A stretch of DNA of 64,000 nucleotides, taken from contig NW_025062478.1 of the NCBI RefSeq assembly GCF_000002995.4, positions 11,032,001 to 11,096,000 of the forward strand. Direction: 5' to 3'. Positions 39,818 through 50,865 of the stretch are shown in pieces (position 1 is the first letter of the stretch; each line of letters begins with the position of its first letter). Position numbers and translations under genes: made by a program. The notes beneath the pieces were generated by a model, which saw only the letters and a list, made by a program, of their open reading frames with translations, ran no database searches and was not told where the DNA came from. This DNA comes from Brugia malayi (Eukaryota; Nematoda; Chromadorea; Rhabditida; Onchocercidae).

Positions 39818-41890
39818 ATTTAATCTACCATATAGTCACCTTCTGATAACCGTTAAACTTTCCTAGAAAAGTAAAGTGCTTTTATGGAATCTATAAAATG
39901 ACTTCAATATAAGATTTTTAAGGATTTAGTTGTACCTGATACTTCCTTATATAACGTACTACAAGTATACAAGTAAGTTACAGATAATGGAAGCAATTAA
40001 TTTATATATATATATATATTTTTTTTTTTTGAAAGCACTTAAAAAAGAGAAAATAATCCAAGGTTAAGCCTTTATCAAATTGAAAATTCAGCAATAATAT
40101 CAAAGAGTCCAACTATAAGCGAGCTATTAAAGCCAGGTCCAAGATTTTGTTTGAAACTCAAACACTGACCAAATTTAAATTTGAGTGTCATGGTTAATCA
40201 TTATAAAAAAAAAAAAATTGTGAATTAATGAATTATCTTTTCCGTGTTTGATATGCATCATAGTGTAGAGAGATTGGTCCAATGTACTGTTTTTATTAAT
40301 AGAAAATATTGCTGATAAACATGATTAGAAATTAAATACAACCCAAAAGAATCAGTTACACAACTTTTGGTAATTTATTAACATGGTAAAATCTCTAAAT
40401 TTGATGTTCTTTTAAAATTATAACTAAAAAAACAAATACAAATACAATTGGAAACTAAAAACAATCCGAAAGAATCAGTTATGTTAATAAATCCTTACTG
40501 TATTCTTGACATGGAAATTTAATTTTTCAACACACAATATAGAAATTTAGTTTTTTTTTCAAAGTAATAAAGTAATTAAATCTGACAGGAAGTGAACCTA
40601 AGAAATAGGGAACGGATATTAAGTGTTCAGAAAAAGAGTAATTTTTGTGCACAGATTTCCTTTAAAAGGGAGCAAAAGATAATTTATTACTATATTCAGT
40701 ATTTTAAACTATAAACAACAATACAAAATCAGAATAAGTGAATTAAGAATGTAATTCATGTTAGTGAAAATCAATGTCCTTCTAAGGTAACAACGAATTA
40801 TAGCTATCAATCAACAGTACTTCATTACTTCCCAATTAACCTAGATTTATTCAATCTCATCACATCACTGAAAACATTTTGTGTTATTTCCATTTTGACA
40901 ATTAATGAAAGCTTCGGAAAAGGCCTTTTTTCGAAAGTTTACCCCTGATCCATTCCAACAAATAACCATTATCAACAAGACTATCTCAAATTAAAGCCTA
41001 GACATTAACAAAAACATATCAAGTCAGTTAGAAATTAATAGAAATGCTTGATGACCAGCAGCAAGCAAAATACAACATTATCAGGAATTGTTTCCGATTA
41101 AAAAGACGTTCCACAGCATGTAAATTGAAGAATAATAATTAATATATACAACAAAAATGAAATAAAGAGTGCAATTTTCTTTAAAATACCAAATGTCGCT
41201 TCGTAATCCGTTAAAAAACCTATTTATTATAAAAAAAAGGTTAAGAATATAAAAAATATACCGCGCATAATTGTATTAGAATACTGCTAGAGATTCTCTC
41301 AATCAACACTAATAAGAGAGGTAAGAATAAAAACATATCTAATCATAATTTAGTATCGACGTTTGTTTCTTCAGACAGAGACTAGCCAGAATTTTCACTG
41401 AACTACAGAGTTACAAACAAAAAAAAATTTGTTACTTTCAGCAAGCCAGAAAAAGAAGCATAATACCAAAAACAGATCATTTTAGGGAGCTTACTTTCTG
41501 GAAAAGGAAAATTAGAAAAGATTGGAAAAAATTATGGAATTGAAAAGAAACAAGGGAAGAGGGGAAAAAAGAACATACAAAGTAACTAAGACAACGGATC
41601 ATTAGGTCTAAAATCATTGCAATATTTTTGTTAAAGAAGCCAATTAACTACCAAGTATAACTCATTAAAAAAAAAATGGCGTAAATTTAGATATTCCGTT
41701 GACGTCTCGTTATAAGGAACTCAAAAAGTAATTGAGATGAACCAGTGGTATAAAAAAGTTAGTAAAATAAAGAAAACATCATGCGTTGATATTGTGTTCG
41801 ATATTAGAAGCAAGTCACATAAGTACAGCATAGTTCAAATTCTTATTGAATTTAAATCGAACTTTTATCAAATCATCGAAATTGCGTTCA
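39818..41890. other. intergenic region, no supported gene
   Basis: AT-rich with a short TA run near 40003-40019. A plus-strand 32-codon frame starting near 41044 and a minus-strand coding-like stretch near 40950 were seen, but neither has adequate splice or neighbour support. Confidence 0.4.
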
Positions 41891-43885
41891 TCAGGGTATA
41901 CATCTTCGTTCTCCATTACCGTAATTTACAATAACCGAAGCTTTAGCCATTTTTGAACCATAACATTCATCCCAATATCCCTGCTGATCTTTTCCACTAT
42001 GTCGAAATAATACGTAACGAATGCCTCTAGGATAATTCGAAAATGTATGTTCGATCTTTCGCCATTCAACCTCTAAAACCCAGAAAAAAAATATTATCAA
42101 TTAAAGGAATTAACGACACTGCACGTTCGTTGATATATTATCAGCGAACTGCTTTATTCTGTTTTTGATAAAGTAGAAAAAATGAAATTAACGTAAAAAT
42201 TTACCTTTCAACATGCGAATTCGGGTTATTGAAGTATCGGTTGTTTCATCACGCTGTGGTACATCACGATGTATCCATTCATGTTCTGGTGTATCATACT
42301 GTTGAGAGAGGCGAGGGTACCGAGCATACACAAGAAATCCTGGCATTGGTCTGTATGGCAAAGGCATAATTCCATCGGGAAGCAGTTGCACTTCTAACAA
42401 ATAAATCGATGGGCAATTGAAGCGACCTGTATGGTACTCCGAAACGGTGATTGGTGGACAAAATTCATCCAAAAAAGAACGCTAAATGAGATCCTTGTCA
42501 GGATGTGCTAGGGAAAGCTGTTTTTACTACATTTATTTGAAGTCCACAATTTTGACCAACAGTAAAGTTGATAGTAAGAACTGAATTGCTTCAGTGCAGT
42601 AAGGAAAAAGACATTCTAAATATCACCAATAACTGATTTAAACTATATGTAGCTTAAAGAATAAACAAATGACAAAAGAAAATAATTACTTCAATTCCCT
42701 CTTTCCACAAATCAATGATTTGAAATTTACTGCACCAATCATAGCTTGTCACAAATGCAACCGGTATATTTTCCACTGGTACACAACCTACTGGTGGTTT
42801 CTCGATTCCGAATCTAAATTTAAATTGTGATTTCAATACGGTTGAGATCATTACATTCGTATGCTGGTTCTAACTCTCGTTTTCCTCAGCTCTCCTGCAT
42901 CATCTGAATCACATCCAAATAAGATTCGAGGATTAGGATCAAATATAAATATCTGCGGACGACATGGTTTTTGTTTCTCTTCCATCAGAAATGTTCAAAA
43001 CAATATCCTGAAACTTAACCCATCACCGCCGTTTTCACCCATTTCCCAACTTTCATATCGATCGTCACCACTAGGATTGCTAATCAAATTGCGGCCGAAA
43101 GCTTGCATAAGAGAAACTTTTTTGACATTGAGTGAAGGTTCATTTCGTAACGAGTTGGGAGGCAAATCCATTGATCGGTATATCATATAACTGATCCAGA
43201 AACCGGGAGCAGATAAAACACTGTACCATCGACGACAAATCTGCAATAGCTTTAAAAAAAAAAGAATACTCATCAATTTTAGAAATAAAGTGGAACACAT
43301 TTAGAAGTAAAGTGAAACAATAATATGTGAATATGACAATTTCAAATACTACGGCAAATACATCACATTTAAATTTACTCAACCAAGCAGTTGCGTTTTC
43401 CGGATTTCCAGTATGTTTGAATGCATTGCCTTCCTTATGGTTTTTAAAAATTCTACTTGGTTGTAAAGAAATAGAAATAAAGAGTATTAAAAGAGTACAA
43501 ATTTAATATAGTGGCGTAACCAATACATATTATTAGTGAAGATATAAAATTTTTTTCTAACAATTTAAATAGATGGGTTAACCACCAAAATTGATGAAAT
43601 AACGAAAACAACCTACCAAAGGACATATATAACCAACATCACGACGATTATCAACTCTGACCAACACTTCTGCAAGAATTTGTGAAGGAATTGGTATACC
43701 ATGGATATAAATGTTGCTTTCATCTTCTGAAAAGATCTTACTACGTAAGCAATAAAAAACCGCTCAGAAAACCTGAAGCTACCACACAACTTTCTCAGGA
43801 ATCACAGTGTTCTCCTATAGCGAGGCATACCTTCATCAATTTCTTCATCGGCTTCACTTTGAGATGACCAGGTAATTGTCTCCAT
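41891..43885 (-). CDS. F-box protein with FBA domain (FBXO2/FBXO6-like), 6 exons, 322 aa
   Basis: Minus-strand exons: 43885-43831, 43726-43617, 43240-43020, 42813-42690, 42481-42205, 42072-41891 (969 nt, TGA stop), with all phases agreeing. An F-box lies at about residues 29-75 (IPIPSQILAEVLVRV..CRRWYSVLSAPGFW). An F-box-associated domain follows from about residue 104 (RNLISNPSG..WEMGENGGDG, FVTSYDWCSKFQIIDLWKEG, IYLLEVQLLPDG, HTFSNYPRGIRYVLFRHSGKDQQGYWDECYGS). In mammals this family forms SCF ubiquitin ligases that recognise high-mannose N-glycans on misfolded ER glycoproteins. The Tyr-Trp pair of the last conserved block, which contacts the sugar in FBXO2, is present here. It should act in the cytosol with Skp1/Cullin-1. 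The acidic N-terminus (EADEEIDEEDE) is specific to this protein. I assign no symbol because one-to-one orthology is unclear. Confidence 0.92.
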
Positions 43886-44995
43886 TACTACCAAATATAG
43901 TTCATACACAATCTCTAACAACTATAAATCAGAGAAGAGAATATTTAAATTATCCCCAGATCAATAGCGTCTGTTCTGGATCTGTTCTTTGGATAAAACT
44001 TGAATCTGAAACAGTTTGTCTCTATTCCAATCGTCTCTTTAGAAGATGACTCATCGGTTTACACAGTCAGCGAATACTGGCTCTTTTAATGTGCAATATG
44101 AAATACAAAAGGTTGCAAAACGAAGAATGCACTTTCGCAATCAATAAAAAAAACTGAAATAACATTACTTTTCTAATATATAAACACTTTTTTAATTAAA
44201 CAAGTCATTAAAAATGCAAAATATACTGAGCAATAAAAACAAACAATTCCAACATCTCTAAAAACAGCAAACTCAAAACATCATACTCCAGTTTTCGTTC
44301 TGGAATTATAGTCAAAAAGGGAAAACTCGAAATGATTTTATAACTGCATTTTATCAAATATTCACTCCAATCTTAACGAAGAAAAAGTTTCACTTCAAAG
44401 GATTTAAAAGAAATGGATCAGATGAGAACAGATCCAATTCGATACGTTCGACATGCCAATTCTTATTTAGTATTAATTTGAGAATATCCAGTATCTCAAC
44501 GAATATTTAGTGTATGTTGGTATAATTTCTTGTTATTATTGTGGTGAATATAATAAATAATAATGTAAACATAATAAATATAAATATAATAATAATAATA
44601 ATAATCGACAAAACAAAAGAATAAAGCTGTTACACATGTAACAGAGTTACTATGAAAAACTTTTTTAGCATCATTGCATACCCCATAGTTCCACGATCAA
44701 ATTATATTGGTGATCCGCTTCAAATGACTCTAACTGGTAGAATTACTTTTAAAATTTAGTTGCAACCACAAATAATGAAGTATGCACGAGAACAGAAATA
44801 CAGCCTTCTGTACAACTAACAAGAGAAGTCAAAAACCTCAATCTCCATTCACTCAAATATTTAAATATATATTTAAAAAAATTAAATATTTAAAGAGAGT
44901 TTTAATTTCTAAATCTGTAACAGAATCATATATGGTAACTGTTCACCTACTTCTTCTAAGCCCTCCCGTCCATGCTGTTTCATCTCCTTCATCAC
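43886..44995. other. intergenic region upstream of the F-box gene
   Basis: No convincing exon is visible. It contains a short (AAT)n run near 44565-44604. The promoter of the minus-strand F-box gene should be in the left part, but no motif is obvious. Confidence 0.4.
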
Positions 44996-45880
44996 TTATT
45001 CATCTTCTAAATCTGCCAAAAGCACATCCGCGAATGACAATTTTCTGAGCGAAAGTAAATGACAGAAGTGAAAAACGCCTACAGAATCTTATAGAACTGA
45101 ATTAAGCTCTAATCTAAATTCAATTCTTACTTCGATATTAACTGTTTTTCTGGTATGAAGGAGAAAGAATAATGATCAGAATAAAAGCCTGATTGCTTTC
45201 ACGCAGTAAAACATATACTAAGAGACATAGTTTCATTCATCGACCATATTTCTGAATGATTGAAAACTACAGCAACACACATCACAATCCCCTGCAGAAC
45301 CAACCGTTTCTTTAAATGTCCCAGCTGTTTAACTGTGGTAAAACGCAGCACAAGCAATGAGTTCATGAACTGAATTGAATTTTTTTTCACATCCAATGAC
45401 CCTACCAGATGTAAAATATACAAAAGATATCCTAATCTTTACATATTTTGCAGAGTTTAAATAATGAGTTATAATGTACTTTACACATTCTACTGGATTA
45501 TATAACCTATCGATTGTTCTAATATGACCATCCGCTGCTAAGCCAATTAAAACTAAGTAATGAATGTTCGGTAAATAGTGAACCAGAGATTAATTATAGA
45601 ATTTTGTCAGGCAACATTCCCCTTCATGACATATTCTTCACAGCAAATGAACAATTCCAGTTGGTTTTTGGGTAGTAAAATAAACTACCTGAAAACCATT
45701 TTATTACGATACATTAATTCGTCTTCAACTTCAACAGAGATCTGTGGAGAGAGGTCCAAATCAAACTGCAGTAGAGAAATTATAAAAATTAGTAAATTAA
45801 AGAACCACTGCAACCAGACGGACCAAATATTTGCAAAAATCAGTTACCTTCAATTTGCAACAAACCGTCATCAAGATAAC
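44996..45880 (-). pseudogene. scattered fragments resembling splicing factor Prp31
   Basis: On the minus strand a stretch ending at 44996 reads LSFADVLLADLEDE and then stops, followed in other frames by GDETA and GLEEVGEQL. This resembles the Prp31 N-terminus (MSLADELLADLE..) broken by frameshifts. Exon-like pieces at 45880-45848 and 45765-45689, with good splice sites, include DLSPQISVEVEDEL, close to the block just before the Prp31 NOP domain. The order is wrong for Prp31, since the later block lies upstream of the N-terminal one, so if homologous this is a rearranged pseudogene. Another exon-like stretch near 45490-45550 (GLAADGHIRTIDRLYNP) is unassigned. The homology is from memory of conserved blocks and is tentative. 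Confidence 0.28.
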
Positions 45881-45957
45881 CTATATGCAAAACCCAATCA
45901 CTGTATGACTACCTCTCTACACATCAAAAAGTGTAACAAATTCCTCAGTTCAATGTT

Positions 45958-46187
45958 ATGCCTGGTTTAGCGAGCGAGACACGCCTGACATTCGTGAAAG
46001 ACGCAACACACGTAAGTCAAAAGCAGATGGACCACTTGACCATTGCACACAACAAGCATACTAGTAAATGAAAATTTAGTTATCAAAAGATGCCCATAGC
46101 GATCAATTTCCTAACAATTATACACTTCAAGCGATGACATTTCCAACGTTTACCATCATCATTCATGGCATTATTGTTGCCGGGTAA
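45958..46187 (+). CDS. small two-exon gene, 53 aa, unknown
   Basis: Exon 1, 45958-46011, encodes MPGLASETRLTFVKDATH and ends at a consensus GTAAGT donor. Exon 2, 46080-46187, follows an AAATTTAG acceptor in phase 0, reads LSKDAHSDQFPNNYTLQAM and then TFPTFTIIIHGIIVAG, and ends in TAA. A possible donor (GG|GTAATA) overlaps the stop, so the gene could continue. A TTCCTCAG acceptor nine bases before the ATG would suit trans-splicing. GC content is clearly above the flanks. The C-terminal 16 residues are hydrophobic and might be membrane-associated. It ends about 20 bp from the left edge of the zinc-finger cluster homology, so it may be truncated. Confidence 0.45.
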
Positions 46188-46204
46188 TAAGCAAATTATC
46201 TATA

Positions 46205-46954
46205 TCAATACTGAGCTATTGCCTTTCCTTTTTGGTTCATTTAGAGATCCGAGATAATTTTGAGGTAATGGAATAATTTCTATAGTTCGATTTGAACAGT
46301 TCTTACCTTCCAACAAACCTGTTCACATTGAATGATATTTCTCTCTGTGTAATTCAACTAACTCCATCACAAAGTATGCTAATCTGCAAGTTTTAAGTAA
46401 AAAAGAGAAAAAGAATATTCCGCAAGAATATTAGTAGTGTCTCAAAAAACAAAATTATTTCCACCGTATGATTCTAGTTGCAATTAAGTTCATAATTTCA
46501 TAAATTTGCAGCATATTGGAAATCATAAGAGATCTTCCTGATAGCAAATTTTGCATAAAAAAAACTATATAATCAACCTTATACTATGCAACAAACAACG
46601 AATAAATAAAAGTAAATAATGTATAAGTGAGATGTAGCCAAGAATGTAAATGATATGAATCTGATGTATTTACTGCAAATCGCATAATCATATAACTTTA
46701 TGAAGTGATATGTTGTGATTAAGATGATTCTTTTCTTTCCAAAAATTTATTTCCATTTTATTTATGCAATAATCGAGGGAGGAATACATATGAGCAATTT
46801 CATTTCATTAGTAATTGAACAATATCGATATTTATTTGCAAATTCTTGCATAGCATGCAAAGTTACTTGCAAATGAAATCAATGGATGAAGCTAATGCTG
46901 AAAAATACATTGCAAGGATAACTTAAAAGAAAAAGATATTAGTATACATATAGG
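46205..46954 (-). repeat. 3'-flank unit of a lost zinc-finger gene (cluster repeat)
   Basis: This stretch is the reverse complement of the DNA downstream of zinc-finger copy D (about 56560-57215) and of part of that downstream of C. Part of it has the same orientation as the DNA downstream of copy E (59465-59755). It should therefore be followed on the right by a minus-strand gene. Instead at 46954/46955 it jumps directly to the 5' flank of the family. Confidence 0.8.
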
Positions 46955-48954
46955 CAATTCTGAAAAGTGCGAAAAGGAGAAGTTTTTTCAAGTAAATGCT
47001 TTTTTAAATATATTAGATTATTTACAAATTTATCATCGAATTCAAAATCCTTGTCATAACTCAAAAGTTTGAAAAGTAGTAACATCTTCTATCGAAATAA
47101 GTGAAACAGAACTTACTGCATGAAATTTGTAGAAAAGTTTGACAGAGGCTATCCGATTACTTCTGTTTAGGTATTGTTGGAGAATTGTATGTATAAATGC
47201 TCATTCAGATGGGAGTGGCAAACTACGTGGATTGATAACCTATGTCCACGTATAATAACACAGGTATAGTAATAACAATAGGATATAAAAAAATACGTAC
47301 AGTGATATGATAATGGCAGTCACTATTTAATCCTATACACTAAATAATTCCATTTCAGTTGCTATATCGCATTGTTGCAAATAATTTATGCAAAGCAGTT
47401 GTGATATTTTTTGCACAATTTTTTTACATTTTCGATGATTTCAGTAAATCTTTCTAATCTTTGGTTTGGACTATATTTTCAAGTTTGCTATGTAAGTATG
47501 TAAATTAAGCTTATTAAAATATTTTGCAACATATAATGTGATGAAGGTAGCTGTCAAATGAGTATCAATTGATGATTTCTAACACTTATTAATCTTTCAA
47601 ATTTCAACCATAATGAAACTAAAAAAAGAACGTGGTCATTTTGGTGTGAATTATCTTTATCTCTATGAAAAAAAAAAAAAGAAACTGTTGGTGAACGGAA
47701 TATCATACACTAATTATCTTGTTATTAAAAAGTTTTGGGTTTGTTCTTATTAGTAGTTGATCTGGCTTTCGCTAATCTGTTATCTATTAATCTAATATGT
47801 GAAGATACATGGAAGAAAACTGCAGCCGATGTTGTAATTTATTGCTGGCATTTAATTAAAACATAATTTAGCAAAATTAAAATATAGAAAAAAAAAAAAA
47901 AAATAATACCTACATGATAGATGACTGCCCATATACAAATGAAATCAATGATGCACCTAATGTTGAGAAATACATTACAGGGATCAAAATAGTGAAGGAA
48001 ATGACCTTAATTTGCATATAAGACCAAAGATACTAACAATAATTTGTCAATAAAAAAAGGAATATGTAACTAGAATTTGACCAATAGAAAATATAAATAA
48101 TCAATAACAACAGAACTATCAAAGCGCATTTCTTTTCTTTAAAGTGCACAAGGTTTAATGATTCTGCATGTGAAATTTCAGGCTTCTTTTAGTCTTAAAA
48201 TATTTACTGCATACAGTACAGTTGTAGATAGGTCTATTCATATCATGAGTTACCATGTGAGACTGCAAAATGTGTTTTTGTATAAAACTTTTCCTGCATA
48301 TCGGACAACTGTACGGTTTTTCACCGGTATGAATCATCATATGTCTTTTCACATCCCCGAACTGAGTGAAATTCTTTTTGCATATTGAACAACTGTACGG
48401 CTTCTCACCGGTATGAATCATCATATGTTTTTTCACATCCCCGAACTGAGTGAAATTCTTTTTGCATATTGAACAACTGTACGGCTTTTCACCGGTATGA
48501 ATCAACATGTGTTTATTCATATTACTGGAACTAGTGAAATTCTTTTTACATATTGAACAACTGTACGGCTTCTCACCGGTATGAGTCATCATATGTTCTT
48601 TCATATGTGTTACTTCCTTTTGACATATATTGCAATGCTGTTTCCTTTCCGCCCTTCTTTCTTTCTTTGATAGTTCCATTACTTCCACTACTGTTTCGAT
48701 TGGAACAAGCTGCCGCCGCGGTTTAATTCGTTCATCATCCACTCCCTCTACCGATAAACCTTCTAACTTATTTCCTTCCTCTTTCACTTTTGAAGCCGAT
48801 AAATCCAAGGGCTTTGTTTGAAACACTTGCAATCCAATCTCTTCTTCACCCATTCTTTCCATTGATAAGCCTTGTAATCCATCCCCCTTCTCTTTCCCTT
48901 TTGATATTGATAAATCCAACGGTTCTGTTTGGTCCGTTTGCGCTACCTCAAATG
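46955..48954 (-). repeat. left arm of a ~2-kb inverted repeat (contains gene A)
   Basis: By eye this arm matches the reverse complement of 49900-52065 almost base for base, including poly-T tracts. The main difference is that the right arm has 168 bp more, equal to two 28-residue fingers. The spacer is 48955-49899. Near-identity implies very recent duplication or gene conversion between the arms. Confidence 0.88.
47224..47252. promoter_or_regulatory. conserved palindrome in the 5' flank left without a gene
   Basis: TACGTGGA (47224-47231) and TCCACGTA (47245-47252) form an inverted pair. The same pair with the same spacing lies upstream of zinc-finger copies A, C and D. Here the gene that it would serve is missing. 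Confidence 0.45.
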
Positions 48955-49089
48955 ATATGAAATTATCAATCTGATACCGTGTAAAATTTTAAATCGCAGC
49001 GCTATGTTGCATTTTTATACTTTAAATGGACTTACGGTGGTTTGAATATTGCTCAGTTGGAAGAAGAAAAAAAAATAGATGAAATGCAT
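48155..49089 (-). CDS. zinc-finger cluster copy A: signal-like exon + 6 C2H2 fingers, 289 aa
   Basis: Exon 1 is 49089-49036 (54 nt), donor GTAAGT; the intron is 65 nt; exon 2 is 48970-48155 (TAA). Exon 1 encodes MHFIYFFFFFQLSNIQTT, hydrophobic like a signal peptide. A TTTTCAG acceptor at 49115-49116 leaves a 25-nt leader, as in trans-splicing. Exon 2 carries two CtBP-type motifs (EPLDLSISK, KPLDLSASK), an acidic/basic spacer, then fingers. The first finger is short (C-X2-C-X9-H-X3-H). Then come TSSSNMNK, TQFGDVKK, TQFGDVKR, IQKHILQS and KTKRSLKF fingers joined by HTGEKPY linkers. It likely binds DNA, but the N-terminus raises the option of secretion. It differs from B by two fewer fingers and an intact exon 1. 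Confidence 0.88.
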
Positions 49090-49114
49090 GTCAATGAATA
49101 ATTTCTTGCCAATT

Positions 49115-49116
49115 CT
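49115..49116 (-). promoter_or_regulatory. probable trans-splice acceptor of gene A
   Basis: CTTTTCAG with its AG here is followed by AATTGGCAAG and the ATG after 25 nt. The acceptor and leader length are the same in copies A, C, D and F (25 nt), and E has 27 nt. No cis donor is obvious upstream, which suggests addition of a spliced leader. Confidence 0.55.
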
Positions 49117-49378
49117 GAAAAGTGCGAAAAGGAGAAATTTTTTCAAGTAAATGCTTTTTTAAATATATTAGATTATTTAGAAATTTATCATCGAATTCAA
49201 AATCCTTGTCATAACTCAAAAGTTTGAAAAGTAGTAACATCTTCTATCGAAATAAGTGAAACAGAACTTACTGCATGAAATTTGTAGAAAAGTTTGACAG
49301 AGGCTATCCGATTACTTCTGTTTAGGTATTGTTGGAGAATTGTATGTATAAATGCTCATTCAGATGGGAGTGGCAAAC

Positions 49379-49407
49379 TACGTGGATTGATAATCTATGT
49401 CCACGTA
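49379..49407. promoter_or_regulatory. conserved palindrome upstream of gene A
   Basis: TACGTGGA (49379-49386) pairs with TCCACGTA (49400-49407), about 290 bp upstream of the start codon. The half-site holds an ACGTG core of the kind bound by bHLH-PAS or bZIP factors; the binding is inference. Confidence 0.45.
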
Positions 49408-49419
49408 TAATAACACAGG

Positions 49420-49899
49420 TATAGTAATAACAATAGAGTATAAAATAATACGTACAATGATATGATTATGGCAATCACTATTTAATCCTTTACACTAAAT
49501 AATTCCATTTCAATTGCTATATCGCATTGATGCAAATAATTTATGCAAGTCAGTTTTTCTTTTTTTTATTCTGCGTGATTCATGCATTATTTAATGGTGG
49601 AATTTTCTTTATCTCTATGAAAAGAAAAGAAAAAAAATAATTTTTGCACAATTTTTTTTACTTCATTGATTGAAGATACCATCTAGGAAATGGGCATACA
49701 TGTCAATGAGGGAACTTTTGTGATACCAGACGATAAAGTGATTATGGGATAAATACATGATAATAGGTCGATGACGAGTAAAAAAACATCCGCAAACATT
49801 TGAGACATTTGAGACAAATAAACGTGGAAATTTAGAAGTGGAATCACACGCAGAATCATTAAACATTGTGCACTTTAAAGAAAAGAAATGTGCTTTCAC
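49420..49899. other. spacer of the inverted repeat with a 3'-end remnant
   Basis: The left part is promoter-side flank of gene A. From about 49690 it resembles the flank found near 53705-53860. At 49842-49895 it holds the last codons and 3' flank of a plus-strand family member (CGCAGAATCATTAAAC..TGTGCACTTTAAAG), fused directly to the body of gene B. So a whole gene copy has been lost here except for its 3' tip. Confidence 0.7.
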
Positions 49900-50865
49900 T
49901 TTGAGGTAGCGCAAACGGATCAAACAGAACCGTTGGATTTATCAATATCAAAAGGGAAAGAGAAGGGGGATGGATTACAAGGCTTATCAATGGAAAGAAT
50001 GGGTGAAGAAGAGATTGGATTGCAAGTGTTTCAAACAAAGCCCTTGGATTTATCGGCTTCAAAAGTGAAAGAGGAAGGAAATAAGTTAGAAGGTTTATCG
50101 GTGGAGGGAGTGGATGATGAACGAATTAAACCGCGGCGGCAGCTTGTTCCAATCGAAACAGTAGTGGAAGTAATGGAACTATCAAAGAAAGAAAGAAGGG
50201 CGGAAAGGAAACAGCATTGCAATATATGTCAAAAGGAAGTAACACATATGAAAGAACATATGATGACTCATACCGGTGAGAAGCCGTACAGTTGTTCAAT
50301 ATGTAAAAAGAATTTCACTAGTTCCAGTAATATGAATAAACACATGTTGATTCATACCGGTGAAAAGCCGTACAGTTGTTCAATATGCAAAAAGAATTTC
50401 ACTCAGTTCGGGGATGTGAAAAAACATATGATGATTCATACCGGTGAGAAGCCGTACAGTTGTTCAATATGCAAAAAGAATTTCACTCAGTTCGGGGATG
50501 TGAAAAGACATATGATGATTCATACCGGTGAAAAACCGTACAGTTGTCCAATATGCGGGAAAAGTTCCACTGATCCCAGTAATATGAAAAGGCACATCAT
50601 GACTCATACCGGTGAGATGCCGTACAGTTGTCCAATATGCAAAAAGAATTTCACTCAGTTCGGGGATGTGAAAAGACATATGATGATTCATACCGGTGAA
50701 AAACCGTACAGTTGTCCGATATGCAGGAAAAGTTTTATACAAAAACACATTTTGCAGTCTCACATGGTAACTCATGATATGAATAGACCTATCTACAACT
50801 GTACTGTATGCAGTAAATATTTTAAGACTAAAAGAAGCCTGAAATTTCACATGCAGAATCATTAA
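49888..50865 (+). CDS. zinc-finger cluster copy B: 8 fingers, exon 1 lost, new ATG, 325 aa
   Basis: This is a single exon. The upstream sequence of the family (signal-like exon, intron, acceptor) is absent. The reading frame instead begins with an ATG derived from the 3' flank of another copy and reads MCFHFEVAQTDQTEPLDLS, joining the normal frame at FEVAQ. Both PLDLS motifs are present. There are eight fingers: the short first finger, seven full ones with HTGEKPY linkers, and a penultimate linker after MVTH that reads DMNRPIYN. Compared with A it has two extra fingers (TDPSNMKR and another TQFGDVKR). It is predicted nuclear. Whether it is transcribed is unknown, because the usual promoter and trans-splice site are missing. 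Confidence 0.85.
   Translation: MCFHFEVAQTDQTEPLDLSISKGKEKGDGLQGLSMERMGEEEIGLQVFQTKPLDLSASKVKEEGNKLEGLSVEGVDDERIKPRRQLVPIETVVEVMELSKKERRAERKQHCNICQKEVTHMKEHMMTHTGEKPYSCSICKKNFTSSSNMNKHMLIHTGEKPYSCSICKKNFTQFGDVKKHMMIHTGEKPYSCSICKKNFTQFGDVKRHMMIHTGEKPYSCPICGKSSTDPSNMKRHIMTHTGEMPYSCPICKKNFTQFGDVKRHMMIHTGEKPYSCPICRKSFIQKHILQSHMVTHDMNRPIYNCTVCSKYFKTKRSLKFHMQNH

Noticed and set aside
41044..41142. 32-codon plus-strand frame starting MLDDQQQAKYN
   Set aside because: No splice partners, acceptor or conserved motif; too short to call alone.
42861..43190. 109-residue plus-strand frame over the F-box gene
   Set aside because: Antisense shadow of exons 3-4 of the F-box/FBA gene.
48158..48388. Antisense frames over the zinc fingers (also in copies B-F)
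   Set aside because: Repetitive shadow of finger codons on the opposite strand.
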